Shown: positions 34,730-43,297, counted from the first letter of the stretch. The stretch: DNA of 64,000 nt from Frondihabitans sp. 762G35 (GCF_002074055.1 NZ_CP014619.1:1550001-1614000); one strand, 5' to 3'. The notes: generated by a model not told the origin, from the sequence alone. Made by a program: numbers and translations.

Positions 34730-36793
34730 TCAGCCGCGCAGGTCGAGCCAGGCCACCTGCTCGGTCGTCAGCTCGATGTCGAGTCCGGCGAGCGAGGTGC
34801 GAGTCTCCTCGAGCGAGCGCGGTCCGATGAGCGCGAACGTGGGGAACGACTGCGCGAGCACGTAGGCCAGAGCGACTGCCGTCGGGGCGACGCCGAGGTC
34901 GGTGGCCAGGCTGCGGGCCCGACTCAGTCGCTCGAAGTTGTCGTCGCTGTAGTAGCAGCGCACCAGCTCCGGGTCGGAGAGGTCGCGGGGGTCGGCCCGC
35001 GCGAAGAAGCCGCGCGCCTGCGACGACCAGGGCAGGAGCGCCGTGCCCGTCCTCTCCAGCCACTCGCGGTCGGCCGGATCCGTCACGTGCTCGCACCCGG
35101 CCCACGGCACGTCGAGCGCGCGGGCGAGCCCGAAATGGTCGCTCAGGGCCGCGAAGGCCTGCTTGTCGTGGCTGTGCGCGTAGGCCTGGGCCTCCTCGAA
35201 GCGCGCGATCGTCCAGTTCGAGCCGCCGAAGGCGCGGATCCTGCCGGCCTTCGCGTGCTCGTCGAGGACGTCGACGAATTCGCCGACCGGGATGCTCAGG
35301 TTGTCGCGGTGCATCAGGTACAGGTCGACGTGGTCCGTCTGCAGCCGGTCGAGGGTCTCGGTGAGCTGGCGCGTCAGCGACTCCGGATCGCAGTGCGGGG
35401 TGTGGGCGCCCTTGCCGATGACCATCACGTCGTCGCGGATGCCTCGATTGGCGATCCACTGGCCGAGGAGGCGCTCCATCAGACCGTCGCCGTAGATGTA
35501 CCCGGTGTCGAACGCGTTGCCGCCGAGTTCGACGAAGTTGTCGAACATGGCGGTGGCGTGGCCGATCGTGCGCTGGTTGTCGCAGCCGAGGACGAGGCGC
35601 GAGATCCGCTTGTCGATACCGGCGATCGTTCCGTAGCGCATCGCCGCGTCGTCACGCACGCGCAGGGGCCTCCCGGAGGCGGTCGGCACGAACGCGGTGT
35701 CGCTCTCGAACGGGTAGCGGAGACCGATGGCCTCGCGCCAGGCGTCGAGGACGGCCGCGTTGCCGAGGCTGTCGGCCCAGCCGATCTCGGGGCTCTGTCC
35801 GAGGGCGAGGTTCGCGGCGGCGGCGTCGGCCTGGAGACCCCACTGGGGCGCAGGAGCCACGTGGATCGTCCGCACGTCGCGCCCGACGACGTGCACCTCG
35901 ATGTCCGACCCGTCGACATCGCTGGGCACCCACGGGTCGCGGAGCACGATGCGCCCGGCCGATCCCGTGACGACGACCGCGTTGTCGTCCTGGAGGCGGA
36001 CGCCGCTGCGGACGGAGGCGGTGAGGCCGGAGGCGAAGACGAGCGACGCCGTCGCCCAGTCGTCGACGCCGGTCGAGCCGAGAGTGCCCTTCGCGGTGAG
36101 CGACACGGGCTCGGCGAAGGGCTTCCCCTCGGCGATTCCCGCCACCAGGCGTGCGATCGAGACGGGGTAGCCGCCGACGTCGAGGATCCCGCCGCCGGCG
36201 AGGTCGGGTGAGGCGAGGCGGTGGTCGGGAGGCAGGTCGGCGGCGAACGCGAACGACGCGTCGACGTGCTCGAGGGTCCCGATCTCGCCGTCGCGGAGGA
36301 GCTCGGCGAACCGAGCGATCTGGGGGTGGAACCGGTACATGAAACCTTCGGCGAGGTAGACGCCCGCGCGGCGAGCCGCCTCGACGAGGACCATCACGCC
36401 CGCGTGTTCGACGGCCAGCGGCTTCTCGCAGATGACGTGCTTTCCCGCCTCGATCGCCCGGAGCGCGAGTCGGACGTGCTCCGTGTGGACGGTGGCCACG
36501 TAGACGGCGTCGACCTCGGGGTCGGCGAACAGCGCGTCGTAGTCGTCGTGCACGCGGGCCGGACGCCCCTCGGGCGAGTGCTCGGCGGCGAAGGCCTCGG
36601 CACGGTCTCGCGAGCGGCTGGCCACCGCGACGAGGCGACCCGTCTCGCTCCCGAGGAGCTGCGAGGCGAACCGCGAGGCGATGCTGCCGGGGCCGACGAT
36701 GCCCCAGCGAAGCGTCGTGGTCGTGGTCGGGCGGGCGTCACGGCCCGCATGGTCGGTCTCTGTGGGGAGGGCATCGTTGCCGTGAACGTTCAC
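34730..36793 (-). CDS. Gfo/Idh/MocA oxidoreductase fused to an aldo/keto reductase
   Basis: A 687-residue two-enzyme fusion. Residues about 30-365 form a Gfo/Idh/MocA dehydrogenase (WGIVGPGSIASRFASQLLG Rossmann start, GKHVICEKPLAVEHAG motif, AEGFMYRFHPQ). Residues about 380-687 form an aldo/keto reductase with its tetrad visible in NAFDTGYIYGDG (Asp, Tyr), MVIGKGAH (Lys) and DLYLMHRDN (His). Both halves look catalytically intact, so it may carry out two redox steps on one sugar or cyclitol. GTG 36793 lies 7 nt after TAGCGT and inside a perfect palindrome, and the LacI-type regulator gene is directly upstream. Confidence 0.9.
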   Translation of the reverse strand: MNVHGNDALPTETDHAGRDARPTTTTTLRWGIVGPGSIASRFASQLLGSETGRLVAVASRSRDRAEAFAAEHSPEGRPARVHDDYDALFADPEVDAVYVATVHTEHVRLALRAIEAGKHVICEKPLAVEHAGVMVLVEAARRAGVYLAEGFMYRFHPQIARFAELLRDGEIGTLEHVDASFAFAADLPPDHRLASPDLAGGGILDVGGYPVSIARLVAGIAEGKPFAEPVSLTAKGTLGSTGVDDWATASLVFASGLTASVRSGVRLQDDNAVVVTGSAGRIVLRDPWVPSDVDGSDIEVHVVGRDVRTIHVAPAPQWGLQADAAAANLALGQSPEIGWADSLGNAAVLDAWREAIGLRYPFESDTAFVPTASGRPLRVRDDAAMRYGTIAGIDKRISRLVLGCDNQRTIGHATAMFDNFVELGGNAFDTGYIYGDGLMERLLGQWIANRGIRDDVMVIGKGAHTPHCDPESLTRQLTETLDRLQTDHVDLYLMHRDNLSIPVGEFVDVLDEHAKAGRIRAFGGSNWTIARFEEAQAYAHSHDKQAFAALSDHFGLARALDVPWAGCEHVTDPADREWLERTGTALLPWSSQARGFFARADPRDLSDPELVRCYYSDDNFERLSRARSLATDLGVAPTAVALAYVLAQSFPTFALIGPRSLEETRTSLAGLDIELTTEQVAWLDLRG
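36782..36793. promoter_or_regulatory. LacI-type operator at the fusion-gene start
   Basis: GTGAACGTTCAC is a perfect 12-bp palindrome with the central CG typical of LacI-family operators. It coincides with the start codon and expected transcription start of the fusion gene. The LacI-type gene 40 nt upstream is the likely regulator. Confidence 0.65.
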
Positions 36794-36800
36794 GCCACGA

Positions 36801-36806
36801 ACGCTA
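36801..36806 (-). promoter_or_regulatory. Leaderless-type -10 box of the fusion gene
   Basis: TAGCGT on the minus strand, 7 nt before GTG 36793; the operator lies immediately downstream, so a bound repressor would cover the start site. Confidence 0.5.
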
Positions 36807-36832
36807 CCAACGATGCCCGCCGCGGGCAAGGG

Positions 36833-37837
36833 TCAGGCCGACTGGCGGAGCAGGAGCGAGTGGGTCACGACCCGGTGCACCTCCGGGCCGCTCGGCGGGA
36901 GATCGCCCGCGTGCATGCCCAGGATGAGGTCGACGGCCGTCCGCCCCAGGGAGGCGATGTCGAGGTCGAGGCTCGAGAGCTCCGGAGTGGACACGACACC
37001 CATCGAGAGCCCGTCGATGCCGAGGATCGCGCACTGGTCGGGGACGACCACGCCGGCGTGCTGCGCGGCTCGCATGAGGCCGAACGCGTGCATGTCGTTG
37101 AAGGCGATGATCGCGTCGACGTCGGGGACGTCCCGGAGCACCTCCGCGACCGCCGTCTCGGCGGAGGTGGGCCCGTCCCCCTCGGAGAAGACCCGCGGTT
37201 CGAGGCCGCGCAGGGTCATGGCGGCTTCGTAGTCGCGGCTCCGGGCGCTCGGGTCGTCGGGATCGCCGGCGTCGACCATGACGATGCGGCGTCGCCCCTC
37301 CGAGACGAGATGGGCGACGGCCTCGTCGAGCCCCGGGCCGAAGTCGAGCTCGACGATGCCGCGCTGCCCCTCCTCCTGCGAGCCCTCGAGGGCGACGACC
37401 GGAAGATCGCCGAACACGTCGTCGAAGCGCGACGAGGGGATGCGCAGGTAGCCGATCAGTGCGTCGACCTGTTCGGTCAGGCCGCGGAGGAACGCCTCCG
37501 GGTCGTTCGGCCGGTGCGCGCCGTCGGCGACGAGGACGTTCCAGCCGGCCGCCGTCGCGCTGTCGACCACCCCGGCGGCGAGCTCGGGGAAGTACGGGTT
37601 GGTGAGATCCTCCACCACGAGCCCCAGGGTGAGCTGGTGCCCGACGACGAGGCCGCGGCCGAACCGGCTCGGACGATAGCGGAGGTCTTTCGCGGCCTGG
37701 AGCACGCGGGCCTTCGTCTCGACGGAGATACCCGTCATGTCGTTCATGGCCCGGGTGACGGTCTGTCGCGAGACCCCCGCGAGTTCGGCGACGTCGATGA
37801 CGGTCGCCCTCTTCGTGCGCGACGTTCCTGGCTTCAT
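36833..37837 (-). CDS. LacI-family transcriptional regulator
   Basis: A 334-residue repressor: N-terminal helix-turn-helix (TVIDVAELAGVSRQTVTRAM) with the hinge helix (KARVLQAAKDLRYRPSRFGR), then a periplasmic-binding-protein-like effector domain (LGLVVEDLTNPYFPELAAGV, AIIAFNDMHAFGLMRAAQ, CAILGIDGLSMGVVSTP). The effector is probably a sugar or a derivative. The fusion gene follows on the same strand. The gene is probably leaderless (TAAAGT at 37844-37849, 6 nt before the ATG). No copy of the downstream operator lies in its own promoter. Confidence 0.94.
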   Translation of the reverse strand: MKPGTSRTKRATVIDVAELAGVSRQTVTRAMNDMTGISVETKARVLQAAKDLRYRPSRFGRGLVVGHQLTLGLVVEDLTNPYFPELAAGVVDSATAAGWNVLVADGAHRPNDPEAFLRGLTEQVDALIGYLRIPSSRFDDVFGDLPVVALEGSQEEGQRGIVELDFGPGLDEAVAHLVSEGRRRIVMVDAGDPDDPSARSRDYEAAMTLRGLEPRVFSEGDGPTSAETAVAEVLRDVPDVDAIIAFNDMHAFGLMRAAQHAGVVVPDQCAILGIDGLSMGVVSTPELSSLDLDIASLGRTAVDLILGMHAGDLPPSGPEVHRVVTHSLLLRQSA

Positions 37838-37843
37838 GAGCGC

Positions 37844-37849
37844 ACTTTA
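37844..37849 (-). promoter_or_regulatory. Leaderless-type -10 box of the LacI gene
   Basis: TAAAGT on the minus strand, 6 nt before the ATG at 37837. Confidence 0.5.
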
Positions 37850-37891
37850 GCAGCGCGCCGTCGGCCGTCCGGCGGGGGCGGGAGCCGCGGC

Positions 37892-37897
37892 TACCAT
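37892..37897 (+). promoter_or_regulatory. Leaderless-type -10 box ahead of a 16-codon frame
   Basis: TACCAT ends 7 nt before ATG 37905, the spacing seen at other leaderless starts in this window. Confidence 0.4.
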
Positions 37898-37904
37898 GGG
37901 GCTC

Positions 37905-37955
37905 ATGGCACTGGAAACACGGTCGTCGCGCTCCGAGCCGGGGGTCTCGGCGTGA
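37905..37955 (+). CDS. Possible 16-residue leader peptide
   Basis: The frame MALETRSSRSEPGVSA begins at an ATG placed 7 nt after a TACCAT hexamer and ends with a TGA that overlaps the GTG start of the DUF2510 gene by 4 nt. The position suggests translational coupling. The peptide has no recognisable motif and may simply be a short upstream frame. Confidence 0.35.
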   Translation: MALETRSSRSEPGVSA

Positions 37956-38416
37956 TCGACCTGCCGCCGCCGACCACGCCGGCCGGCTGGTATCCCGACG
38001 GCGTTCCCGAGCAGGAGCGGTGGTGGGACGGCACCGGCTGGACGGAGCGGACCCGCGGTGCCCGGAGCGACGCCGCGACTCCCGAGCCGACGGCCACCGG
38101 CGTCCGGGTCGTCCGCGGCGCCACCGGGTACGCCGAGCTCGACGGCGACGTCCTCCTCTTCCGTTCGAAGCCCGACCGGCCCGCGCTCCAGCGGATCCCG
38201 CTCAACACGGTCGACGACGTGGTGGTCTCCCGGAGCGGCAACGCGTTCGACGTCGTGCGGCACGGCGCGCGCCCGCGACGGCGACCCGGCCTGCTGTCGG
38301 AGACGTCGCTCCAGCGGGGCGGTCGCACCTCGCCCGACGAGTGGCGGGCCTTCCTCGACGCGCTCTCCGCGGCCGTCGCGGCCGCCGTGCCGAAGTTCCC
38401 CGCCGACGCCGACTGA
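37952..38416 (+). CDS. DUF2510 domain protein
   Basis: A 154-residue protein with the DUF2510 motif PAGWYPDGVPEQERWWDGTG at residues 10-29, followed by a beta-rich domain (GYAELDGDVLLFRSKPDRPA, RIPLNTVDDVVVSRSGNAFD) of unknown function. DUF2510 is usually fused to membrane segments, but none is present here. GTG 37952 has no ribosome site and overlaps the end of the 16-codon frame, so coupling may drive its translation. Confidence 0.75.
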   Translation: MIDLPPPTTPAGWYPDGVPEQERWWDGTGWTERTRGARSDAATPEPTATGVRVVRGATGYAELDGDVLLFRSKPDRPALQRIPLNTVDDVVVSRSGNAFDVVRHGARPRRRPGLLSETSLQRGGRTSPDEWRAFLDALSAAVAAAVPKFPADAD

Positions 38417-38464
38417 ACCGCGGGAGCGCCGGAAGCCTCTCGCGGGCGTCCAGGATGCCGTGGC

Positions 38465-38470
38465 TAGGGT
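38465..38470 (+). promoter_or_regulatory. Leaderless-type -10 box
   Basis: TAGGGT ends 6 nt before the ATG at 38477. Confidence 0.5.
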
Positions 38471-38476
38471 GGGTTC

Positions 38477-39340
38477 ATGACGACGACGTTCACCCGCGTG
38501 ACCATTCTCGGAGCCGGGGTCCTCGGATCCCAGATCGCCTTCCAGGCGGCCAACCACGGCAAGGAGGTGACTCTCTACGACGTGTCCGACGAGGCCGTCG
38601 AGGCGGCGAAGGCGCGCCTCGAGGCCATCGTGTCGCTCTTCGTGCACGAGGTGCCGTCCGCGGACCGCGACGCGGCCACCACGGCGGCGCACTCCATCTC
38701 CTTCAGCACCGACCTCGAGGCCTCGGTCCGCGACACCGACCTCGTGATCGAGGCGGTCCCCGAGCGCATCGACCTCAAGCGCGACGTCTACACCCGCATC
38801 GGCTCCGCCGCCGGTCCCCGGACGGTCTTCGCCACGAACTCGTCGACGCTGCTGCCGAGCGCCCTCGCCGAGTCGACGGGCCGGCCCGAGCGGTTCCTGG
38901 CGCTCCACTTCGCCAACCACGTCTGGGTCAACAACACGGCCGAGATCATGGGGACGCCGGAGACCTCGCCCGGGGTCTACGCCGACGTCGTGGCGTTCGC
39001 CCGCGAGATCGGGATGGTGCCGATTGAGCTGCACCGCGAGCAGTCCGGCTACGTCCTCAACTCGCTCCTCATCCCGCTGCTCAATGCGGCGGCGGGGCTC
39101 CTGCTCAAGGGCGTCGCGACCCCCGAGACGATCGACACGACCTGGCGGATCGGGACGGGTGCGCCCAAGGGCCCGTTCGAGATCTTCGACATCGTCGGCC
39201 TCCGCACCGCGTACGCCATCTCCTCCGAGGCGGGCGGCGATTCCGCGATCTTCGCGGACTACCTCAAGACCGAGTACCTCGACAAGGGCAAGCTGGGCGT
39301 CGAGTCGGGCGAGGGCTTCTACCGCTACCCGGCCGCCTGA
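38477..39340 (+). CDS. 3-hydroxyacyl-CoA dehydrogenase, short type
   Basis: A 287-residue NAD-dependent dehydrogenase: Rossmann motif VTILGAGVLGSQIAFQAANH, DLVIEAVPERIDLKRDV, ATNSSTLLPS, and HFANHVWVNNTAEIMG in place of the common HFFNP motif, with the catalytic histidine retained. The C-terminal domain (GYVLNSLLIPLLNAAAGLLL) completes the fold. It oxidises a 3-hydroxyacyl-CoA, and is a stand-alone enzyme rather than a FadB-like fusion. It converges on the PBP gene. Confidence 0.9.
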   Translation: MTTTFTRVTILGAGVLGSQIAFQAANHGKEVTLYDVSDEAVEAAKARLEAIVSLFVHEVPSADRDAATTAAHSISFSTDLEASVRDTDLVIEAVPERIDLKRDVYTRIGSAAGPRTVFATNSSTLLPSALAESTGRPERFLALHFANHVWVNNTAEIMGTPETSPGVYADVVAFAREIGMVPIELHREQSGYVLNSLLIPLLNAAAGLLLKGVATPETIDTTWRIGTGAPKGPFEIFDIVGLRTAYAISSEAGGDSAIFADYLKTEYLDKGKLGVESGEGFYRYPAA

Positions 39341-39349
39341 CGACGGGGC

Positions 39350-41134
39350 TCACCACGTCGTCGGGTAGGTGTTCTCCGGCGACGTGGAGGGCGCCACGCG
39401 GTACTTCTCGAGCACGAGCGACATGAGCTCGTGGAACGCCGGAGCCGCGGCGCTCGAGAACTTGCTGGCCTGCGGTTTCGTGAAGGTCACGGTCACGACG
39501 AACTTCGGATTCTCGGCGGGCGCGATGCCCGCCACCGAGATGATGCGCTGCGAACCGTAGCCGGCACCGTTCGGCTCGGCCACCTCGGCCGTGCCCGTCT
39601 TGGCGGCGACGTTGTAGCCGGAGACCTTCTCCATGCCGGCCAGGGTGCCGCCGTCGAGGAGGGTGCTCTGGAGCATCCGGACGGTCTCGTCGGCGGCCTT
39701 CTCCGACACGACGCGGACGGGGGCGACCGCGGGCTTCGACACGACGCTGCCGTCGGGCTTCTCGCAGCCGGTGACGAGGTGCAGTGGCACCCGCACGCCG
39801 CCGTTGGCGAGGGTCTGGTAGATGCCCGCCACCTGGAGAGCGGTCGTCGACACGCCCTGGCCGAACATCGAGTTGATGTTCGTCTGCTGGTCCCACTTCG
39901 GCGACGTCCGATCGGGCCAGGAGGCGAGTCCGGGGAAGGTGAGGGCGGGATCGGCCTGGAAGAGGCCGAACTTCTTCTGGTAGTCGAATCGCTGCTGAGC
40001 CGTGAGGCGTTCGCCCATCTCGGTGATGCCGACGTTGGACGACCGGGCGAGGATCCCGGCGAGGGTGAGGTTCTCGACGGGGTGGAACTCGGCGTCGCTG
40101 ATCCGGCCGCCCCACGGGAACGTGCGGGCGTAGGGCACGACCGCCTGGGTCAGCGGGTCCGCCTTGCCGCTGTCGATGAGTGCGGCGGCGATGGCCGCCT
40201 TCATCGTCGATCCCGGCTCGTAGAGCGCCGTGAGCGCCTTGGAGCCGAAGTCCCCCGGATCCTTGGTGGCGGACACGTCGTTGGGGTCGACGCTCGGGTA
40301 GTCCGCGAGGGCGAGGATCTCGCCGGTCTTCGGGTCGCTGACGGTCGCCGTGGCCGACTCGGCCCGGAGAGCTGTCGCCTGCTCCTGCAGGACCTGCTGG
40401 GTCAGGAACTGCAGGTCGGCGTCGATCGTCGTCCGGAGCACGCCGCCGTCCTGAGCGGGCTTCTCGGTCACGGTGCTGCCCGGGAGGCGGACCCAGTCCT
40501 CGCCGCGCTCGTAGGTCTGCTTGCCGTTCGCGCCGGCGAGGCAGCGGTCGTAGGAGTACTCGAGTCCCGCCTGCGCGCCGTCGGTGCCCATGAAACCCGT
40601 GAGGTTCCCGGCGACGGCTCCGTTGGGATAGGTGCGAGCGGCCTGCTTCTCGGACGACAGCCAGGGGATACCGAGCGCGACGGCTGCGCGGTAGGCGGTC
40701 ACGTCGAGGCCCTTGGCCAGGTACGCGAACTCCGATGTGGGGTCGGCCAGGATGGTCTTCTTCATGGTCGCCGCGGGCGTCCCGGCGACCTTCGACAGGG
40801 CCGCGAGAGCCTCGTCGAGGGAGATGGTGCGGATGGTCGCGCTCCCGAGGGCACCCCGGTAGGCGGTGGCGATCTTCGGCGCCACGGTGAGGTCGTAGCG
40901 GGACACGCTCCCGGCGAGGACGGTCCCGGAGCGGTCGACGATGTCGCCGCGGGTGCCGTAGAGCGTGACGGGGATGCTGCGCTTCTCGACCGCCTGGAGC
41001 CGCAGCTCCTCGGCCTGGACGACCTGGATGTCGACCAGCCGCACGGTGAAGACGCCGGCCAGCGCGAAGACCAGGATCATGGCCAGTGTCTGCCGCACGC
41101 GCCTGCTCCGCACGGGCCCGCTCCGCTGCCCCAT
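39350..41134 (-). CDS. Class B penicillin-binding protein (FtsI/PBP2 type)
   Basis: A 594-residue peptidoglycan transpeptidase. One N-terminal membrane helix (LAMILVFALAGVFTVRLVDI), a dimerisation domain (TRGDIVDRSGTVLAGSVSRY), then the catalytic domain with S-x-x-K in YEPGSTMKAAI, S-x-N in LARSSNVGIT and K-T-G in AAKTGTAEVAEP. No PASTA repeats. It is not in a division and cell wall cluster here, so it may be an additional paralog or a PbpA-like elongation enzyme. ATG 41134 follows GGAGGGCGGGAG; the longer frame to 41182 has no support. Confidence 0.92.
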   Translation of the reverse strand: MGQRSGPVRSRRVRQTLAMILVFALAGVFTVRLVDIQVVQAEELRLQAVEKRSIPVTLYGTRGDIVDRSGTVLAGSVSRYDLTVAPKIATAYRGALGSATIRTISLDEALAALSKVAGTPAATMKKTILADPTSEFAYLAKGLDVTAYRAAVALGIPWLSSEKQAARTYPNGAVAGNLTGFMGTDGAQAGLEYSYDRCLAGANGKQTYERGEDWVRLPGSTVTEKPAQDGGVLRTTIDADLQFLTQQVLQEQATALRAESATATVSDPKTGEILALADYPSVDPNDVSATKDPGDFGSKALTALYEPGSTMKAAIAAALIDSGKADPLTQAVVPYARTFPWGGRISDAEFHPVENLTLAGILARSSNVGITEMGERLTAQQRFDYQKKFGLFQADPALTFPGLASWPDRTSPKWDQQTNINSMFGQGVSTTALQVAGIYQTLANGGVRVPLHLVTGCEKPDGSVVSKPAVAPVRVVSEKAADETVRMLQSTLLDGGTLAGMEKVSGYNVAAKTGTAEVAEPNGAGYGSQRIISVAGIAPAENPKFVVTVTFTKPQASKFSSAAAPAFHELMSLVLEKYRVAPSTSPENTYPTTW

Positions 41135-41269
41135 CGCTCCCGCCCTCCGCTCGCCGTCCGCGCACCGCGACCCTGCGGCCACGGTGGCTGTCAGGCGAGA
41201 CAGTACCTCGGGCCGGGCGGGATGTCGGGCGGCGCGCTGGGGCCACGGGGCTCCTGCAGGATGCGCAAT

Positions 41270-42856
41270 TCAGACGGTCGGGGACGCCTCGTCGTCGGTC
41301 TCCCGCCGCCCCGAGAGGCGCAGCGTCGCCAGGAGGCCCACGACCAGGAACGCGGCCGCGGCGAACGCGGACGCGCGCGTGCCGTCGCTGAAGGCGATGC
41401 GGGCGGCCTCGGCCACGGCCTGGCTGGTCTTCTCGAGCGCGGGGATGGAGGCTCCCGCGCTGGTGACGACCGAGTCGACGACATCGGACCGGGCCGCCTC
41501 GGGCAGGTCGCCCAACCGCCCGGTGAGGGCCGTGCCGGTCGTCGTGAAGAGGACGGTGCCGAGCACGGCGATGCCGAGCGCGGAGCCGATCTGCCGCGCG
41601 GTGCTCGAGGTGCCCGAGCCCTGACCGCTCATCTCGACGGGGACGTCGGTGAGGACGACGCCGGTGAGCTGGGCCGTCGCGAGGCCGACGCCGAAGCCGT
41701 ACACGAAGAGGAAGAGCACGAGGACGACCCATGTGGCCGTGGCGCTGATGACGAGGCCGAGACCTGCGACCCCGACGATCTCGGCGGCGATGCCGATGCG
41801 GACGATCGCGACCGGCGAGAGCCTCTTCACCAGGACGCTCGCCGAGATGCCGCTGGCGACGAACGATCCGATGGCGAGGGCGAGGAGGACGAAGCCCGTT
41901 CCGAGGGCGGTGTAGCCGACGACGTTCTGAAGCCAGAGCGGCAGCGACAGGATGATGCCGAACTCCCCGAGCGAGACGATCATCGCCGCGATGTTGCCGT
42001 TCCGGAAGGAGGGGATGCGGAAGAGCGACAGCGCGAGGAGCGCCGGGCGTCCCCGTCGCTGGCGGGACAGACCCCACAGGACGACGGCCACGCCCGACAC
42101 GAGGGTGACGGCGAAGGCGACCGGGATCGGCGAGAGCGCGAACGGCCAGGTGAACGAGCCGACCGAGAAGGACTTCGTGGCCGTCCACCAGCCGTAGGTG
42201 CGACCCTCGATCAGGCCGAACACCAGCGTCGCGCTCGCCAGGACCGACAGGACCGCTCCGACGACGTCAACCCGCTGCGGCTCGCCCTCGGCCCGGCTCG
42301 GAGCGACGAACAGCAGGACGCCGACGATGATGACGGCGCCGAGCGGGACGTTGATCCCGAAGGCCCAGCGCCACGAGAACGACGTCGTCAGCCAGCCGCC
42401 GAGGAGCGGCCCCACGGCGACCATCCCGCCGATCGTGGACCCCCACACGGCGAACGCGATGCCGCGCTCCTTCCCGCGGAAGGTGGCGTTGATGAGGGAG
42501 AGCGTCGTCGGCAGGACCATGGCCCCGCCGATCCCTTGGAGCACGCGGGCGCCGATGAGCAGGTCGCCGGTCCCGGCGAGAGCCGCGAGGATCGACGACA
42601 GGCCGAAGACGGCGACTCCGGTCAGCAGGATGCGGCGCCTCCCGTACCGGTCGGCGAGAGTCCCGAAGACCAGCAGCAGCGCGGCGAAGACGAGCGTGTA
42701 GCTCTCCTGCACCCACTGCACCTGGGTGGACGTGATCCCGAGGTCGTCGATGATCGACGGGATCGCCACGTTCACGATCGTCGAGTCGACGATGATGAGG
42801 GCGACGGCGACGCTGATGAAGACGAGGCCGATCCATCGGCGCCTGGTGTCCGTCAC
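41270..42856 (-). CDS. MFS drug-exporter-type transporter (DHA2, 14 helices)
   Basis: A 528-residue proton-driven exporter of the EmrB/QacA group. The first helix ends with IIVDSTIVNVAIPSIIDDLG (the family's D1 motif); motif A reads GTLADRYGRRRILLTG; motif C region reads VLQGIGGAMVLPTTLSLI. About 14 helices are predicted. GTG 42856 follows AAGGA at 8 nt. A TACACT -10 box and the inverted repeat GCTAAG-N11-CTTAGC lie just upstream, which suggests control by a TetR- or MarR-type repressor not encoded nearby. Substrate unknown. Confidence 0.92.
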   Translation of the reverse strand: MTDTRRRWIGLVFISVAVALIIVDSTIVNVAIPSIIDDLGITSTQVQWVQESYTLVFAALLLVFGTLADRYGRRRILLTGVAVFGLSSILAALAGTGDLLIGARVLQGIGGAMVLPTTLSLINATFRGKERGIAFAVWGSTIGGMVAVGPLLGGWLTTSFSWRWAFGINVPLGAVIIVGVLLFVAPSRAEGEPQRVDVVGAVLSVLASATLVFGLIEGRTYGWWTATKSFSVGSFTWPFALSPIPVAFAVTLVSGVAVVLWGLSRQRRGRPALLALSLFRIPSFRNGNIAAMIVSLGEFGIILSLPLWLQNVVGYTALGTGFVLLALAIGSFVASGISASVLVKRLSPVAIVRIGIAAEIVGVAGLGLVISATATWVVLVLFLFVYGFGVGLATAQLTGVVLTDVPVEMSGQGSGTSSTARQIGSALGIAVLGTVLFTTTGTALTGRLGDLPEAARSDVVDSVVTSAGASIPALEKTSQAVAEAARIAFSDGTRASAFAAAAFLVVGLLATLRLSGRRETDDEASPTV

Positions 42857-42873
42857 GGTGGGATCCTTCGAAT

Positions 42874-42896
42874 GCTAAGCCGGCTGATGTCTTAGC
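42874..42896. promoter_or_regulatory. Operator candidate of the MFS gene
   Basis: GCTAAG (42874-42879) and CTTAGC (42891-42896) form an inverted repeat with an 11-bp spacer. It begins right after the TACACT box at 42898-42903, so it covers the expected transcription start. Confidence 0.55.
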
Positions 42897-42928
42897 GAGT
42901 GTAATCCTCGGTGGCCCACCCCGGCGAG

Positions 42929-43297
42929 TTACCGGCGGATCTCCTGAAGGGCCCACGAGTTGCCGTCCGGGTCGGCGAAGTACGCGTAGCGGACTCCCCC
43001 GCCGACGTCCTGGACGTCGGACACCTCGACGCCTCGACCCGTCAGCTCCAGGCGGGCCGCCTCCACGTCGTCCACGACGAGGTGGAGGCCCGTGACAGGC
43101 CCCGCATTCGGATCGACCATTCCGGTTCCGATCACGACCGAGCAGGAGGACCCCGGGGGTGTGAGCTGCACCACCCGCATCCCGTTCCCCGGCTCGACGT
43201 CGTGGTCGACCGCGAACCCGACGCGATCGGCGTAGAACGCCTTGCTCGAATCGACGTCGTGCACCGGAAGCGGGACGAGCTCCAGTCTCATGTCCAC
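42929..43297 (-). CDS. VOC (glyoxalase-fold) protein
   Basis: A 122-residue vicinal-oxygen-chelate domain: LELVPLPVHDVDSSKAFYAD, GMRVVQLTPPGSSCSVVIG, GLHLVVDDVEAARLELTGRG and YFADPDGNSWALQEI. The metal ligands His13 and the late Glu are in place. Many such single domains bind antibiotics or small electrophiles; the substrate here is unknown. GTG 43297 follows AAAGGGG at 5 nt; ATG 43291 is two codons in. Confidence 0.87.
   Translation of the reverse strand: MDMRLELVPLPVHDVDSSKAFYADRVGFAVDHDVEPGNGMRVVQLTPPGSSCSVVIGTGMVDPNAGPVTGLHLVVDDVEAARLELTGRGVEVSDVQDVGGGVRYAYFADPDGNSWALQEIRR

Noticed and set aside
34184-34730. HicA toxin partner for the HicB-like gene
   Set aside because: No frame of 55-90 residues with a HicA-like double-stranded RNA-binding pattern exists on either strand next to it.
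37838-37904. LacI operator in the regulator's own promoter
   Set aside because: The palindrome GTGAACGTTCAC does not occur there, and no other CG-centred palindrome of similar length is visible.
39431-42895. A plus-strand open frame of over 1100 codons opposite the PBP and MFS genes
   Set aside because: It runs unbroken across two real genes and their gap, and the product is repetitive Arg/Glu/Asp/Gly. An antisense artefact.
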